A DNA stretch of 64,000 nucleotides, from contig NZ_CP060201.1 in assembly GCF_013407925.2 (NCBI RefSeq), positions 3,410,001-3,474,000 of the forward strand, given 5' to 3'. The first letter of the stretch is position 1, and each line of letters opens with the position of its first letter. This DNA comes from Pseudomonas protegens (GTDB taxonomy: Bacteria > Pseudomonadota > Gammaproteobacteria > Pseudomonadales > Pseudomonadaceae). The notes beneath the pieces were generated by a model. The model searched no databases and was not told the DNA's origin. It saw only the letters and a list, made by a program, of their open reading frames with translations. The position numbers and the translations under genes are program-made. Shown piece after piece: positions 34,815 through 47,149 of this stretch.

Positions 34815-36920
34815 CTACGCGCGCATGCGGGTGATGCGGATGACCCCGGTCAGGGCGCGCAGTTTCTTGATCACGCGGGCCAGGTGCACGCGGTCGTGCA
34901 CGCTGACCACCAGTTGGACCACGCTGATGCGACCATCGCGTTCGTCCATGCTGATTTTCTCGATGTTGCCGTCGGCGGCGTTGACGCTGCTGGCCAGCAG
35001 CGCGATCAGGCCGCGCTGGTGTTCCAGCTCGACGCGCAGTTCGACGTTGAATTCGCCGGTGACATCCTTGGCCCAGGACAGCTGGATGCATTTTTCCGGG
35101 TTGTGGCGGATTTCGCTGATATTGCGGCAGTTGTCCAGGTGCACCACCATCCCTTTGCCAGCGGACAGGTGGCCGACGATCGGATCGCCCGGGATCGGCG
35201 TGCAGCACTTGGCGTAGCTCAGCACCAGGCCTTCGGTGCCGCGGATCGCCAGCGGGCCTTCCGGGCTTGGCAACTGTTCGCCTTCGCCCAGCAGGCGGCG
35301 GGCCACGACGTAGGCCATGCGGTTGCCCAGGCCGATGTCTTCCAGCAGGTCTTCGATCAGTTCCAGGCGGTATTCCTGGAGAATCGCCTGGACACGTTCC
35401 GCCGGGATTTTTTCCAGCGAGCTGTCGAAACCGTTGAGCACCTTGTTCAGCAGGCGTTCGCCGAGGCTGATGGACTCGGAGCGGCGCTGCAGCTTGAGGG
35501 CGTGACGAATATGGGTGCGGGCCTTGCCGGTGACCACGAAGTTGAGCCAGGCCGGATTTGGGCGTGCCCCTGGGGCGCTGACGATTTCCACGGTGGAGCC
35601 GCTTTGCAGGGGTTCCGACAGCGGGGCCAGGCGGCGGTTGATCCGGCAGGCGATGCAGCTGTTGCCCACGTCGGTGTGTACCGCGTAGGCGAAGTCCACC
35701 GCTGTGGAGCCTTTGGGCAGCTCCATGATCCGGCCTTTGGGCGTGAACACGTAGACCTCGTCCGGGAACAGGTCGATCTTTACGCTTTCGATGAACTCCA
35801 GGGAGTTGCCGGCGCGCTGCTGCATCTCCAGGACGCCCTTGACCCATTGGCGGGCGCGGGCATGGGTGCCTTTGGGCTGTTCGTCGCCACTGGATTTGTA
35901 CAGCCAGTGGGCGGCGATGCCGTTGTTGGCCATTTCTTCCATTTCCCGGGTACGGATCTGGATCTCGATCGGTACGCCGTGCATGCCGAACAGCGTGGTG
36001 TGCAGCGACTGATAGCCGTTGGCCTTGGGAATGGCGATGTAGTCCTTGAAGCGTCCCGGCAGTGGTTTGTACAAATTATGTACAGCGCCGAGCACGCGAT
36101 AGCAGGTGTCTACCTTGTCGACGATGATGCGGAACGCATAGACGTCCATGATCTCGTTGAAGGCGCGACGCTTGCCGCGCATCTTCTTGTAGATACCGTA
36201 CAGGTGCTTCTGGCGACCGCTGACCTCGCCCTGGATGCCGTCGATGGCCAGGCAGTGGCTGAGGGATTCTTCGATCTTGTTGACGATTTCCTTGCGATTG
36301 CCCCGGGCGCGCTTGACCGCCTGGTAGATCCGCGCGGAACGCATCGGGTGCATCGCCTTGAAGCCCAGGTCTTCGAATTCGATGCGGATGCTGTGCATGC
36401 CCAGGCGATTGGCGATGGGGGCGTAGATCTCCAGGGTTTCCTTGGCGATCCGCCGGCGCTTCTCGCCGGAGAGCACTTCCAGGGTGCGCATGTTGTGCAG
36501 GCGGTCAGCCAGCTTGACCAGGATCACGCGAATATCGCGAGCCATGGCCATGGCCATCTTCTGGAAGTTTTCCGCTTGGGCTTCGGCCTTGGTCTCGAAG
36601 TTCATCTGGGTCAGTTTGCTGACCCCGTCGACCAGTTCGGCCACGGTTTCGCCAAACTGCGCGCTGAGCGCTTCCTTGGCGATGCCGGTGTCTTCGATCA
36701 CGTCATGCAGCATCGCGGCCATCAGGCTCTGATGGTCCATGTGCATGTCGGCAAGAATGTTCGCTACCGCGAGTGGGTGCGTGACGTACGCCTCGCCGCT
36801 GCGACGGCGCTGACCGTCATGGGCTTGTTCGGCGTAGAAATACGCTCGGCGGACCAGATTGACCTGGTCCGTGCCGAGATAGGTCGATAAGCGATCGGCG
36901 AGGGCGTCTATGCTCGGCAT
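34815..36920 (-). CDS. spoT: Bifunctional (p)ppGpp synthetase/hydrolase SpoT
   Basis: A 701-residue RelA/SpoT protein. The N-terminal HD hydrolase domain is intact (AAMLHDVIEDTG near residue 70), followed by the synthetase domain (about 230-370), TGS domain (about 385-445; VYVFTPKGRIMELPKGSTAVD) and a C-terminal ACT domain (GRISVVQLVVSVHDRVHLAR). It balances (p)ppGpp in starvation. Gene order gmk-rpoZ-spoT is the classical gamma-proteobacterial arrangement. Confidence 0.97.
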   Translation of the reverse strand: MPSIDALADRLSTYLGTDQVNLVRRAYFYAEQAHDGQRRRSGEAYVTHPLAVANILADMHMDHQSLMAAMLHDVIEDTGIAKEALSAQFGETVAELVDGVSKLTQMNFETKAEAQAENFQKMAMAMARDIRVILVKLADRLHNMRTLEVLSGEKRRRIAKETLEIYAPIANRLGMHSIRIEFEDLGFKAMHPMRSARIYQAVKRARGNRKEIVNKIEESLSHCLAIDGIQGEVSGRQKHLYGIYKKMRGKRRAFNEIMDVYAFRIIVDKVDTCYRVLGAVHNLYKPLPGRFKDYIAIPKANGYQSLHTTLFGMHGVPIEIQIRTREMEEMANNGIAAHWLYKSSGDEQPKGTHARARQWVKGVLEMQQRAGNSLEFIESVKIDLFPDEVYVFTPKGRIMELPKGSTAVDFAYAVHTDVGNSCIACRINRRLAPLSEPLQSGSTVEIVSAPGARPNPAWLNFVVTGKARTHIRHALKLQRRSESISLGERLLNKVLNGFDSSLEKIPAERVQAILQEYRLELIEDLLEDIGLGNRMAYVVARRLLGEGEQLPSPEGPLAIRGTEGLVLSYAKCCTPIPGDPIVGHLSAGKGMVVHLDNCRNISEIRHNPEKCIQLSWAKDVTGEFNVELRVELEHQRGLIALLASSVNAADGNIEKISMDERDGRISVVQLVVSVHDRVHLARVIKKLRALTGVIRITRMRA

Positions 36921-36977
36921 GATGTCTCCTGCCGTAAGCTGTGATCCCGCGCCGTGCTACGTCGACCAGGCATAGGC

Positions 36978-37241
36978 TCAGACTGCCTCGTTGGACTCGT
37001 CCTCGAAAGCAGCAAAAAGCGGCTCGTCTTCAACGATTTCGGCTTCGGCGATAGCTGCATAGTCGATCAGGCCTTCAGCGATTTCGCGCAGAGCGACAAC
37101 GGTAGGCTTGTCGTTTTCCCATGCTACTTTCGGCTCTTTGCCGCCGGTTGCCAGTTGACGGGCACGCTTGGTAGAGAGCATGACCAGCTCAAAGCGGTTA
37201 TCCACGTGTTCTAGACAGTCTTCAACGGTTACGCGGGCCAT
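36978..37241 (-). CDS. rpoZ: RNA polymerase omega subunit RpoZ
   Basis: An 87-residue omega subunit beginning [20 protein letters not shown], which aids folding of beta-prime and forms part of a ppGpp-binding site on RNA polymerase. The ATG at 37241 is the family start. It is 57 bases upstream of spoT and 168 bases downstream of gmk; the latter gap holds a strong stem-loop and a direct repeat. Confidence 0.97.
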   Translation of the reverse strand: MARVTVEDCLEHVDNRFELVMLSTKRARQLATGGKEPKVAWENDKPTVVALREIAEGLIDYAAIAEAEIVEDEPLFAAFEDESNEAV

Positions 37242-37323
37242 GGTCTTCCTCGTAGCAAATGCAATATGCGCGCTGCCCGGATGGGCGAGCGGACTCAACA
37301 GTTTAAAAAATCACCAGCGTTTA

Positions 37324-37409
37324 GGGAAGCGCTGTTTTTTTGACCAAGCTCTTCAACGCGCTGCAAGCGCCAATGTAAAGCGCTTGCAGCGGTTTTGGGA
37401 AGTGCTGTT

Positions 37410-37411
<2 letters not shown>
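37324..37411. repeat. Direct repeat flanking a 12-bp stem-loop between gmk and rpoZ
   Basis: Copies GGGAAGCGCTGTTTT (37324-37338) and GGGAAGTGCTGTTTT (37397-37411, running into the gmk stop) differ at one base. Between them lies a perfect 12-base inverted repeat CGCTGCAAGCGC (37359-37370) / GCGCTTGCAGCG (37380-37391) with a 9-base loop. It could terminate gmk or form part of the rpoZ control region. Confidence 0.65.
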
Positions 37412-38904
<1,493 letters not shown>

Positions 38905-39131
38905 GGAGGTACCTCCGATTCAGTGCCGACGCCAACCGCAAGCGGGCTGAGCAGGCCTGATAGATGAATTAAAGCCGGTAGGCGGCGAAGGCGCAGGATT
39001 GTAGCGCAGTGCGACAGGCGTCCCCAAACCCTGCTGCAGACAATGGGTCGCAGGTCGTCGCAACAGGATCAATCTGAGGCACAAATGCGCCTTTGGCCTT
39101 TTTAGGCGTGCCCTGGCGCGGTTGCGGGCTT

Positions 39132-39137
39132 TATAAT
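39132..39137 (+). promoter_or_regulatory. Putative -10 element for rph
   Basis: A consensus TATAAT lies 38 bases before the rph start. No good -35 hexamer is found at 16-18 bases upstream, so only the -10 is proposed. Confidence 0.5.
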
Positions 39138-39174
39138 GCCCGGCAGTTTTCCGTCCTCGTACAGGTATTCCCCT

Positions 39175-39897
39175 ATGAAACGTCCAAGTGGTCGCGCTGC
39201 CGATCAGCTCCGCTCGATCCGCATTACCCGCAACTACACCAAACACGCCGAGGGATCTGTACTGGTCGAGTTCGGTGATACCAAAGTGATCTGCACGGTC
39301 AGTGTCGAGAATGGTGTGCCGCGCTTCCTCAAGGGCCAGGGTCAAGGCTGGTTGACGGCCGAATACGGCATGCTGCCGCGGTCCACCGGCGAGCGTAACC
39401 AGCGTGAAGCCAGCCGTGGCAAGCAGGGCGGCCGCACCCTGGAGATCCAGCGCCTGATCGGTCGTTCCCTGCGCGCTGCGCTGGACATGTCCAAACTGGG
39501 CGACATCACCCTGTATGTCGATTGCGATGTGATCCAGGCTGATGGCGGCACCCGTACCGCATCGATCACTGGCGCGATGGTGGCTCTGGTCGACGCCTTG
39601 AAAGTGATCAAGAAGCGTGGCGGCCTGAAAGGCGGTGATCCGTTGAAGCAGATGATTGCCGCAGTATCGGTGGGTATGTATCAGGGTGAGCCGGTCCTGG
39701 ACCTGGACTACCTGGAAGACTCGGCCGCTGAAACCGACCTCAATGTCGTCATGACCAGCACCGGTGGTTTCATCGAAGTGCAGGGCACCGCCGAAGGCGC
39801 GCCGTTCCAGCCGGCCGAACTGAACGCGATGCTGGCCCTGGCCCAGCAAGGCATGAACGAGATTTTCCAACTGCAGCAGGCGGCGCTCGCCGATTGA
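39175..39897 (+). CDS. rph: Ribonuclease PH
   Basis: A 240-residue RNase PH, a phosphorolytic 3'-5' exoribonuclease that trims tRNA 3' ends. The start [20 protein letters not shown] is diagnostic; catalytic-region motifs [20 protein letters not shown] (phosphate/RNA-binding) and [16 protein letters not shown] are present. The length is the usual one and, unlike E. coli K-12 rph-1, it is not frameshifted. Divergent from yicC. Confidence 0.97.
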   Translation: MKRPSGRAADQLRSIRITRNYTKHAEGSVLVEFGDTKVICTVSVENGVPRFLKGQGQGWLTAEYGMLPRSTGERNQREASRGKQGGRTLEIQRLIGRSLRAALDMSKLGDITLYVDCDVIQADGGTRTASITGAMVALVDALKVIKKRGGLKGGDPLKQMIAAVSVGMYQGEPVLDLDYLEDSAAETDLNVVMTSTGGFIEVQGTAEGAPFQPAELNAMLALAQQGMNEIFQLQQAALAD

Positions 39898-39927
39898 TCG
39901 GCGCCGGTCTTCAGCAAGGAGAGCACC

Positions 39928-40296
39928 ATGAGTGATGAGCAACTGCCACAACCTGCGCCGAGCCATGAAGTCCGGCAATGGGCGATGTTTTGTCACCTGT
40001 CCGCCTTGCTGGGGATCTGGGTTCCCTTCGGTACGCTGATCGGGCCGCTGATTCTCTGGCAGATGAAGCGCGAGACGGATCCCTTTATCGATGCCCAGGG
40101 CAAGGAAGCGCTGAACTTCCAGCTGACGGTCGCCATTGCGTCGGCAGTCTGCTTCCTGTTGATGATCGTGGTGATCGGTTTCTTTATGTTCGGCCTGCTG
40201 GCGATTGGCGCCTTGGTGCTGACCATCATCGGTGGGGTCAAGGCGGGTGAGGGCGTGCCGTATCGGTATCCTTTCACCTGGCGCCTGATCAAGTAG
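39928..40296 (+). CDS. DUF4870-type small membrane protein
   Basis: A 122-residue protein with three hydrophobic segments (about 18-46, 64-88 and 90-104) and the DUF4870 hallmark ALNFQLTVAIASA preceded by DPFIDAQGKEA. The N-terminal 14 residues are polar and Pro-rich. Function unknown. It follows rph by 30 bases with its own GGAGA Shine-Dalgarno and ends at a strong terminator, so rph and this gene form a two-gene unit. Confidence 0.85.
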   Translation: MSDEQLPQPAPSHEVRQWAMFCHLSALLGIWVPFGTLIGPLILWQMKRETDPFIDAQGKEALNFQLTVAIASAVCFLLMIVVIGFFMFGLLAIGALVLTIIGGVKAGEGVPYRYPFTWRLIK

Positions 40297-40307
40297 ATCG
40301 AGCACGC

Positions 40308-40340
40308 ACAAAAAAGCCGACAGCGATGTCGGCTTTTTTG
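40308..40340. terminator. Bidirectional Rho-independent terminator
   Basis: Stem GCCGACA/TGTCGGC (40316-40322 and 40327-40333) with GCGA tetraloop is flanked by an A-run and a T-run, so it can end both the DUF4870 gene and the convergent crc gene. Confidence 0.95.
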
Positions 40341-40357
40341 TGGCTCTGAAAAGACGC

Positions 40358-41137
40358 TTAGATGGTCAGCGTCCAGTCATAGTCCACGATCAGTGGTGCG
40401 TGCTGCGAGAAGCGCGGCTGACGCGGCAGGCGAGCGCTACGGACAAAGCGGCGCAGGCCAGGAGTCAGCAGCTGGTAGTCAAAGCGCCAGCCCAGGTTGA
40501 GCATCTCGGCCTGTTCGTTGTCCGGCCACCAGCTGTACTGATCGCCTTCGCGGCTGACTTCGCGCAGTGCGTCGACATAGCCCATGTTGCCAATGATCTC
40601 GTCCATCCAGGCACGCTCGGGTGCCAGGAAGCCCGGAGATTGCTGGCTGTCACGCCAGTTCTTGATATCCAGCTTCTGTTGCGCCACGTACAGCGAGCCA
40701 CAATAGATGTACTCGCGACGTTTGCGCCGCTGTTTATCCAGATAACGGGCGAAGTCGTCCATTAGCTTGAACTTCTGGTTCAAGTCTTCATCGCCGTTCT
40801 GCCCTGATGGAAGCAGCAAGGTCGCGATGCTGACCTTGTCGAAATCGGCTTGCAGGTAGCGCCCGTAACGATCGGCTGTCTCGAAGCCGAGGCCGCTGAT
40901 GACCGCCTTCGGCTGCAACCGCGAATACAAAGCCACGCCGCCTTGGGCAGGGACTTCAGCATCGCAGGCATAAAGGAAGTAGCCATCCAGTTGGAAGGCT
41001 GGGTCATCCAGTTCAAAGGCAGAGGCGCGGGTGTCCTGCAGGCAGATGACGTCGGCATTCTGTGCCTGCAGCCAACTGAGCAAACCACGCTCCACTGCAG
41101 CCTGAATACCATTGACGTTCACACTGATGATCCGCAT
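40358..41137 (-). CDS. crc: Catabolite repression control protein Crc
   Basis: A 259-residue Crc, the Hfq partner that represses translation of catabolic mRNAs in Pseudomonas. It has the exonuclease III/EEP fold, starting MRIISVNVNGIQAAVERG, but key nuclease residues are changed: the usual LQET is LQDT, and the GDxN metal motif reads GSLY (about residue 150), which agrees with Crc lacking nuclease activity. Start MRIISV at 41137 is the family start. Divergent from pyrE by 81 bases. Confidence 0.96.
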   Translation of the reverse strand: MRIISVNVNGIQAAVERGLLSWLQAQNADVICLQDTRASAFELDDPAFQLDGYFLYACDAEVPAQGGVALYSRLQPKAVISGLGFETADRYGRYLQADFDKVSIATLLLPSGQNGDEDLNQKFKLMDDFARYLDKQRRKRREYIYCGSLYVAQQKLDIKNWRDSQQSPGFLAPERAWMDEIIGNMGYVDALREVSREGDQYSWWPDNEQAEMLNLGWRFDYQLLTPGLRRFVRSARLPRQPRFSQHAPLIVDYDWTLTI

Positions 41138-41218
41138 AAATGGCCCCAAAAATCACGTGCGTGTATGATACCCGAGCTCTACCTAATTAGCTAAATCCGT
41201 GGTATCTGGGGTTTTTTC

Positions 41219-41863
41219 ATGCAGGCGTATCAGCGCGATTTCATTCGTTTTGCCATCGATCGCGGGGTTTTGCGCTTCGGTGAGTTCACCCTGAAGTCCG
41301 GGCGCACCAGTCCTTACTTCTTCAATGCCGGCCTGTTCAACAGCGGTTCGGCCCTGGCCCAGCTGGGGCGTTTCTATGCCGCGGCGATCGTCGAAAGCGG
41401 CATTGCCTTCGATGTGCTGTTTGGCCCGGCTTATAAAGGCATTCCTCTGGCAGCGGCTACAGCCGTTGCTCTGGCTGAGCATCATCAGCGCGATCTGCCT
41501 TGGTGCTTCAACCGCAAGGAAGCCAAGGCGCACGGCGAGGGCGGCAGCCTGGTGGGCGCGCCATTGACCGGCGACGTGCTGATCATTGATGACGTGATCA
41601 CCGCAGGCACCGCCATTCGCGAGGTGATGCAGATCATCGAGTCCCAGGACGGCGCCAAGGCGGCCGGGGTGTTGATCGCCCTGAACCGTCAGGAGCGCGG
41701 CAACGGCGAGCTGTCGGCGATCCAGGAAGTCGAGCGTGACTTCGGTATTCCCGTAGTGAGCATCGTTTCCCTGACCCAGGTCCTGCAGTTCCTGGCAGAC
41801 GACCCGGCGCTCAAGCAGCATCTGCCCGCAGTGGAAGCCTACCGCGCGCAATACGGTATCTGA
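41219..41863 (+). CDS. pyrE: Orotate phosphoribosyltransferase
   Basis: A 214-residue PyrE that makes orotidine 5'-monophosphate from orotate and PRPP in pyrimidine synthesis. The N-terminus [17 protein letters not shown] and the PRPP-binding motif [14 protein letters not shown] (about 119-132) are intact. A T-run lies directly before the ATG (GGGGTTTTTTC), leaving the GGGG as a poor Shine-Dalgarno. Confidence 0.97.
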   Translation: MQAYQRDFIRFAIDRGVLRFGEFTLKSGRTSPYFFNAGLFNSGSALAQLGRFYAAAIVESGIAFDVLFGPAYKGIPLAAATAVALAEHHQRDLPWCFNRKEAKAHGEGGSLVGAPLTGDVLIIDDVITAGTAIREVMQIIESQDGAKAAGVLIALNRQERGNGELSAIQEVERDFGIPVVSIVSLTQVLQFLADDPALKQHLPAVEAYRAQYGI

Positions 41864-41867
41864 CACC

Positions 41868-41965
41868 GTAGGAGCCGGCTTGCCGGCGAAGAGGCCTTTG
41901 CGTCTTGAGTTGCCCGCGTAAGCGCCTTCGCTGGCAAGCCAGCTCTTACGCAAGCCGGCTCCCAC
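41868..41965. repeat. REP cluster after pyrE
   Basis: GTAGGAGCCGGCTTGCCGGC plus GAA (41868-41890) is followed by a diverged inverse TTCGCTGGCAAGCCAGCTCT plus TAC (41927-41949) and by a partial further unit GCAAGCCGGCTCCCAC (41950-41965). The first arm is identical to one arm of the pair at 25678. Confidence 0.85.
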
Positions 41966-41980
41966 AAAGATTGCGTCGAT

Positions 41981-42020
41981 AAAAAAGCCCCCGCCCGGCA
42001 TCCCGGACGGGGGCTTTTTT
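41981..42020. terminator. Bidirectional Rho-independent terminator
   Basis: A 12-base stem with one mismatch (GCCCCCGCCCGG / CCGGACGGGGGC) is flanked by six A and six T residues. It lies between convergent pyrE and argB and can end both. Confidence 0.93.
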
Positions 42021-42031
42021 GTCGCTGGCGC

Positions 42032-42937
<906 letters not shown>

Positions 42938-42961
42938 TCAGGGCTCCGGTGCTTCAAACAG

Positions 42962-44359
42962 TCAAAACGGTAGTTGGAGATCAGGTGCAACACGTTTCAG
43001 CTGGACGTGGAACACGTCCTTAATCCGCTGCAGCTCGGCTTCGTCATCAGCCTCGAAGCGCAGCACCAGCACAGGGGTGGTATTGGAGGCGCGAACCAGG
43101 CCCCAGCCCTTGGCATAGTCGACTCGCACGCCGTCAATGGTGGTCAGGTCGGCGCCTGCGCCCCACTGCGCGTCGTGCAAGGCATCAATGATGCTGAATT
43201 TGCTCTCTTCGGTCACATGGATATTGATTTCCGGCGTAGAAATATCGTTCGGGAAGGTGGCGAACAGCTCTTCCGCGGTGGATGTTTCCTGGCTGAGGAT
43301 CTCCAGCAACCGCGCGGCACTATAAATGCCGTCGTCGAAACCGAACCAGCGCTCCTTGAAGAACACATGGCCGCTCATCTCGCCGGCGAGCAGGGCGCCG
43401 GTCTGTTTCATTTTCTTTTTGATCAACGAGTGACCGGTCTTCCACATGAGCGGGCGACCGCCGTATTCCTTGATCAGCGGAATCAGCCGGCGGGTGCATT
43501 TGACGTCGAAGATGATCTCCGCGTCCGGGTTACGCGCCACCACGTCCTTGGCGAACAGCATCAGCAGGCGATCGGGGTAGACGATGCTGCCGGTGTTGGT
43601 CACCACGCCGACGCGGTCGCCGTCGCCGTCGAAGGCCAGGCCCAGGTCGGCCCCGGTTTCCTTGACCTTGGCGATCAGGTCTTCGAGGTTTTCGGGCTTG
43701 CCCGGGTCCGGGTGGTGGTTGGGGAAGTTGCCGTCCACCTCGCAGAACAGCGGGATGACTTCGCAGTTCAGGGCTTCGATCAACTGCGGAGCGATGACCC
43801 CGGCGGCACCGTTGCCGCAGTCCACCACGACCTTCAGGCGGCGGGCCAGCTTGATGTCGCGGGTGATCTCCTCGGCGTAGCGCGGCAGGATGTCGACCCG
43901 GGTGACGCTGCCCTGGGCACTGCTCAGGTTGTTGCTCTTGAGGCGCTGGTGCAGGGTCTGGATCTGTTCGTTGGCCAGGGTGTCGCCGGCGATGACGATC
44001 TTGAAGCCGTTGTAGTTCGACGGGTTGTGGCTGCCGGTGAGCATCACCCCGGATTTGCCGGCCAGGACATTGGCGGCGTAGTACAGGGCTGGAGTCGGCA
44101 CCAGGCCAACATCGCAAACGTGGCAGCCGCTGTCTTGCAGGCCCTGAATCAGTTGCTCCACCAGCTCCGGACCGGACAGGCGGCCGTCCCGGCCTACGCA
44201 GACGTTGGGCTCGTCCTGGGCCAGGCTCTGGGAGCCGATGGCGCGGCCGATCCAGTACGCGGTTTCGGCGGTCAGGGTTTGCGGTACAACGCCGCGGATG
44301 TCGTAGGCGCGGAAGATGCTGTCAGGAAAGGTCGGGGCGACTTTAGCTGCGTTGCTCAT
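42962..44359 (-). CDS. algC: Phosphomannomutase/phosphoglucomutase AlgC
   Basis: A 465-residue alpha-D-phosphohexomutase feeding alginate, LPS, Psl-type polysaccharide and rhamnolipid sugars. The phosphoserine loop TGSHNP has Ser110, the metal loop DGDGDRVG is near residue 242, and the C-terminal phosphate site is in VRASNTTPVLVLRFEA. A GTG directly before the ATG (44362) has better spacing from GGAG and could be the true start; the difference is one residue. Confidence 0.96.
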   Translation of the reverse strand: MSNAAKVAPTFPDSIFRAYDIRGVVPQTLTAETAYWIGRAIGSQSLAQDEPNVCVGRDGRLSGPELVEQLIQGLQDSGCHVCDVGLVPTPALYYAANVLAGKSGVMLTGSHNPSNYNGFKIVIAGDTLANEQIQTLHQRLKSNNLSSAQGSVTRVDILPRYAEEITRDIKLARRLKVVVDCGNGAAGVIAPQLIEALNCEVIPLFCEVDGNFPNHHPDPGKPENLEDLIAKVKETGADLGLAFDGDGDRVGVVTNTGSIVYPDRLLMLFAKDVVARNPDAEIIFDVKCTRRLIPLIKEYGGRPLMWKTGHSLIKKKMKQTGALLAGEMSGHVFFKERWFGFDDGIYSAARLLEILSQETSTAEELFATFPNDISTPEINIHVTEESKFSIIDALHDAQWGAGADLTTIDGVRVDYAKGWGLVRASNTTPVLVLRFEADDEAELQRIKDVFHVQLKRVAPDLQLPF

Positions 44360-44624
44360 CACTGAGGGTGCTCCATCTGAAGGGGGGGCAGTACGGCCGG
44401 TAAATGGCGGGCCGGCAGGCTCAAACTCAAGGGTATGACGGCGGTTTCGGCATAGAGTTCGTACTATGAAAGTGCCACCTGCCCCGGGGCGGTCTGGCCT
44501 TGACGGCTCAAGGGCCCGGCCTGGCGGGCCCGAAGCGTGATGTCGATAGCGGCGCTCGTTGGCCCTGTAATGCCCTGGCAGTCATCCTCGGGCCGGGCGA
44601 GAGGCCCGACCCGAGGCCGGGTCA
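44360..44624. promoter_or_regulatory. dut-algC intergenic region with hairpin
   Basis: A 265-bp gap with no gene. It contains a long hairpin just after the dut stop: arms CCTCGGGCCGGGC (44586-44598) and GCCCGACCCGAGG (44604-44616), 13 bases with one mismatch and loop GAGAG. No T-run follows. The rest should hold the algC promoter; I could not identify a clear sigma-70 or sigma-54 site. Confidence 0.5.
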
Positions 44625-45080
44625 TCAGTGGCTGCCGGAGTGACCGAAGCCGCCTACACCGCGCTGGCTTTCGTCAAAGGCTTCAACCACCTCGAAATGC
44701 GCCTGGACCACGGGCACCAGCACCAGTTGGGCGATGCGCTCGCCGACGGCGATGTTGAAGGCGGTCTGGCCACGGTTCCAGCAGGACACCATCAGTTCGC
44801 CCTGGTAGTCCGAATCGATCAACCCCACCAGATTGCCCAGCACGATGCCGTGCTTATGGCCCAGGCCCGAACGCGGCAGGATCAGCGCCGCCAGGCCCGG
44901 ATCGCCGATGTAGACCGACAGGCCGGTTGGAATCAGTAGGGTCTGGCCCGGTTCCAGGACCGTGTCTTGCTTGAGCATGGCCCGCAGGTCGAGGCCGGCG
45001 GAGCCCGGCGTGGCGTACTGCGGCAGAGGGAATTCGTTGCCGATGCGTGGGTCGAGGATCTTGGCTTGTAAAGCGTGCAT
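44625..45080 (-). CDS. dut: dUTP diphosphatase
   Basis: A 151-residue trimeric dUTPase that splits dUTP to dUMP. Conserved motifs: [12 protein letters not shown] (motif I), [14 protein letters not shown] (II), [17 protein letters not shown] (III), [11 protein letters not shown] (IV) and the C-terminal [10 protein letters not shown] (V) that closes the active site. It starts 5 bases after coaBC stops, forming the common coaBC-dut pair. Confidence 0.98.
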   Translation of the reverse strand: MHALQAKILDPRIGNEFPLPQYATPGSAGLDLRAMLKQDTVLEPGQTLLIPTGLSVYIGDPGLAALILPRSGLGHKHGIVLGNLVGLIDSDYQGELMVSCWNRGQTAFNIAVGERIAQLVLVPVVQAHFEVVEAFDESQRGVGGFGHSGSH

Positions 45081-45085
45081 GCGAG

Positions 45086-46294
45086 TTAAACCTGGTTCAG
45101 CCGTTCGGCGATAAAAGAGATCAGTTGGCGGGCAATCTTGCCCTTGCTGGTCTGGGCGAAGAGAGTGGCGTGCAACTCCCGGTCAATCACGCTGCAGGCG
45201 TTTTCCTCGCTGTTGAAGCCAATGCTCGGGTTGGCCACGTCGTTGGCGACGATCAGGTCGAGGTTCTTGTCCTTCAATTTGCGTGCAGCGTAGTCGAGCA
45301 GATTCTCGGTCTCGGCGGCGAAACCGACACTGAAAGGGCGATCCGGCCGGCTGGCGATGGTGGCCAGGATGTCTGGGTTACGCACCATCTGTAGTAGCAG
45401 GCCATCACCTTTCGTAGGGTCTTTCTTTAATTTCTGTGGGGCGACGACTTCCGGGCGGTAGTCCGCGACCGCCGCAGAGGCGATGAAAACGTCGCACGGG
45501 ATGGCTGCCTCACAGGCCGCGAGCATGTCGCGAGCGCTGACCACGTCGATCCGCGTGACTCTGTCGGGGGTCGGCAGGTGCACCGGTCCGGTGATCAGGG
45601 TGACCCGGGCACCGGCCTCGACAGCAGCCTCGGCCAGGGCGAAGCCCATTTTTCCTGAGCTATGGTTGGTGATGTAGCGCACCGGATCGATGTTTTCCTG
45701 GGTCGGTCCGGCGGTGATCAGCAGGTGTTTGCCGGTCAGTGCCTGGTGCTGGAAGCAGTCGGCGGCGCACAGCGCCAGATCGTTGGCTTCCAGCATGCGG
45801 CCCAGGCCGACGTCGCCACAGGCCTGGCTTCCGGAGGCCGGGCCGAAGACTTTCAGGCCGCGACTTTGCAGCAGTTGGGTGTTGGCCTGGGTGGCCGGAT
45901 CGCGCCACATGGCCTGGTTCATGGCCGGAGCGATGGCGACGGTAGCATCGGTGGCCAGGACCAGGGTCGTCAGCAGGTCGTCGGCAATGCCCTGGGCCAG
46001 GCGGGCGATCAGGTCGGCGGTGGCGGGGGCGATCAGCACCAGGTCGGCCCATTTGGCCAGCTCGATATGGCCCATGGCGGCTTCGGCGGCCGGATCCAGC
46101 AGGTCGAGGTGAACAGGGTGCCCGGAGAGGGCCTGCATGGTCAGCGGGGTGATGAATTCACTGCCGCCCCGGGTCATGACCACGCGCACTTCGGCGCCCT
46201 GGTCGAGGAGTCGGCGAACCAGCTCCGCGCTCTTATAGGCGGCAATGCCGCCGCCGACGCCGAGCACGATGCGTTTCCGATACAGCCGCTGCAT
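45086..46294 (-). CDS. coaBC: Bifunctional phosphopantothenoylcysteine decarboxylase/synthetase CoaBC
   Basis: A 402-residue fusion for two steps of coenzyme A synthesis. The N-terminal CoaC flavoprotein domain has [15 protein letters not shown], the APAMNQAMW motif and the ACGDVG active-site cysteine loop (about residue 158); the C-terminal CoaB domain has [20 protein letters not shown] and KLKKDP (catalytic lysine region). Start [13 protein letters not shown] at 46294 is the family start; the longer frame reaches into radC's upstream DNA. Confidence 0.97.
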   Translation of the reverse strand: MQRLYRKRIVLGVGGGIAAYKSAELVRRLLDQGAEVRVVMTRGGSEFITPLTMQALSGHPVHLDLLDPAAEAAMGHIELAKWADLVLIAPATADLIARLAQGIADDLLTTLVLATDATVAIAPAMNQAMWRDPATQANTQLLQSRGLKVFGPASGSQACGDVGLGRMLEANDLALCAADCFQHQALTGKHLLITAGPTQENIDPVRYITNHSSGKMGFALAEAAVEAGARVTLITGPVHLPTPDRVTRIDVVSARDMLAACEAAIPCDVFIASAAVADYRPEVVAPQKLKKDPTKGDGLLLQMVRNPDILATIASRPDRPFSVGFAAETENLLDYAARKLKDKNLDLIVANDVANPSIGFNSEENACSVIDRELHATLFAQTSKGKIARQLISFIAERLNQV

Positions 46295-46426
46295 AGGCCT
46301 GTCTTTCCGTTCAGTGATTGCTGCGTGGCATGCCCCCTCCCCAGGTGAAATACCACGCAAAAAGAGGGTGGCTAAGATAGCACAGCGCCCGCTGTGGAAC
46401 AGCGGCGCCATGCACAGGGAGGTGTG

Positions 46427-47101
46427 ATGAGCATTCGTGATTGGCCCGCGGCGGAGCGCCCGCGGGAGCGGCTTCTGGAGCAGGGCGCCGTCAGTCTTTC
46501 CGACGCCGAGCTGCTGGCTATTTTCCTGCGTACCGGGGTGGCCGGAAAAAGCGCGGTGGATCTGGCGCGACACTTGTTGCAGCGTTTCGGCAGCCTGCGG
46601 CGCCTGCTGGAGGCCGATCAGCTGACCTTCACCCGGCAACTGGGGCTAGGCCCGGCCAAGTACGCCTTGCTGCAGGCCGTGTTGGAGATGGCGCGCCGGC
46701 ATCTGGCGGAAAGGCTCCACCGGCAGTCCGCGCTGGAGAGCCCGCTGGTGGTGCGCGATTACCTGAAGTCGATGCTGCGGCACCAGCCGCACGAGGTGTT
46801 TGGCTGTCTGTTTCTCGACACCAAGCATCGGGTCCTGGCCTTTGAGGTGTTGTTTCAGGGATCGATCGACAGCACCACGGTTTACCCGCGACAGGTGCTC
46901 AAGCGCACCCTGGCGCATAACGCGGCGGCGGTGATTCTCTGCCATAACCATCCGTCGGGCATCTGTGAGCCCAGCCCGGCGGACCGGATCGTCACCCGGC
47001 GCTTGCAGGAGGCGCTGGAGTTGATCGATGTACGGGTGCTGGACCACTTCATCGTTGGCGAGGGTGATCCGTTGTCCATGGCCGAGTACGGCTGGATCTG
47101 A
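46427..47101 (+). CDS. radC: JAB/MPN-domain protein RadC
   Basis: A 224-residue RadC. An N-terminal helix-hairpin-helix region precedes the JAB1/MPN metalloprotease-like domain with the intact metal motif H-x-H-x7-S-x2-D in [14 protein letters not shown] (about 172-185). Despite the name its role in DNA repair is doubtful. The ATG has a GGGAGG Shine-Dalgarno. Divergent from coaBC. Confidence 0.95.
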   Translation: MSIRDWPAAERPRERLLEQGAVSLSDAELLAIFLRTGVAGKSAVDLARHLLQRFGSLRRLLEADQLTFTRQLGLGPAKYALLQAVLEMARRHLAERLHRQSALESPLVVRDYLKSMLRHQPHEVFGCLFLDTKHRVLAFEVLFQGSIDSTTVYPRQVLKRTLAHNAAAVILCHNHPSGICEPSPADRIVTRRLQEALELIDVRVLDHFIVGEGDPLSMAEYGWI

Positions 47102-47105
47102 ACGT

Positions 47106-47143
47106 GGCGCGCCGCAACGCCGGTGCTGGTCTTGAGGCGCGCC
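47106..47143. terminator. Hairpin between convergent radC and SBP gene
   Basis: The palindromic octamer GGCGCGCC occurs at 47106-47113 and 47136-47143 and can pair across a 22-base loop. This fills nearly the whole 48-base convergent gap, but no T-run is present. Confidence 0.4.
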
Positions 47144-47149
47144 TGCGGT

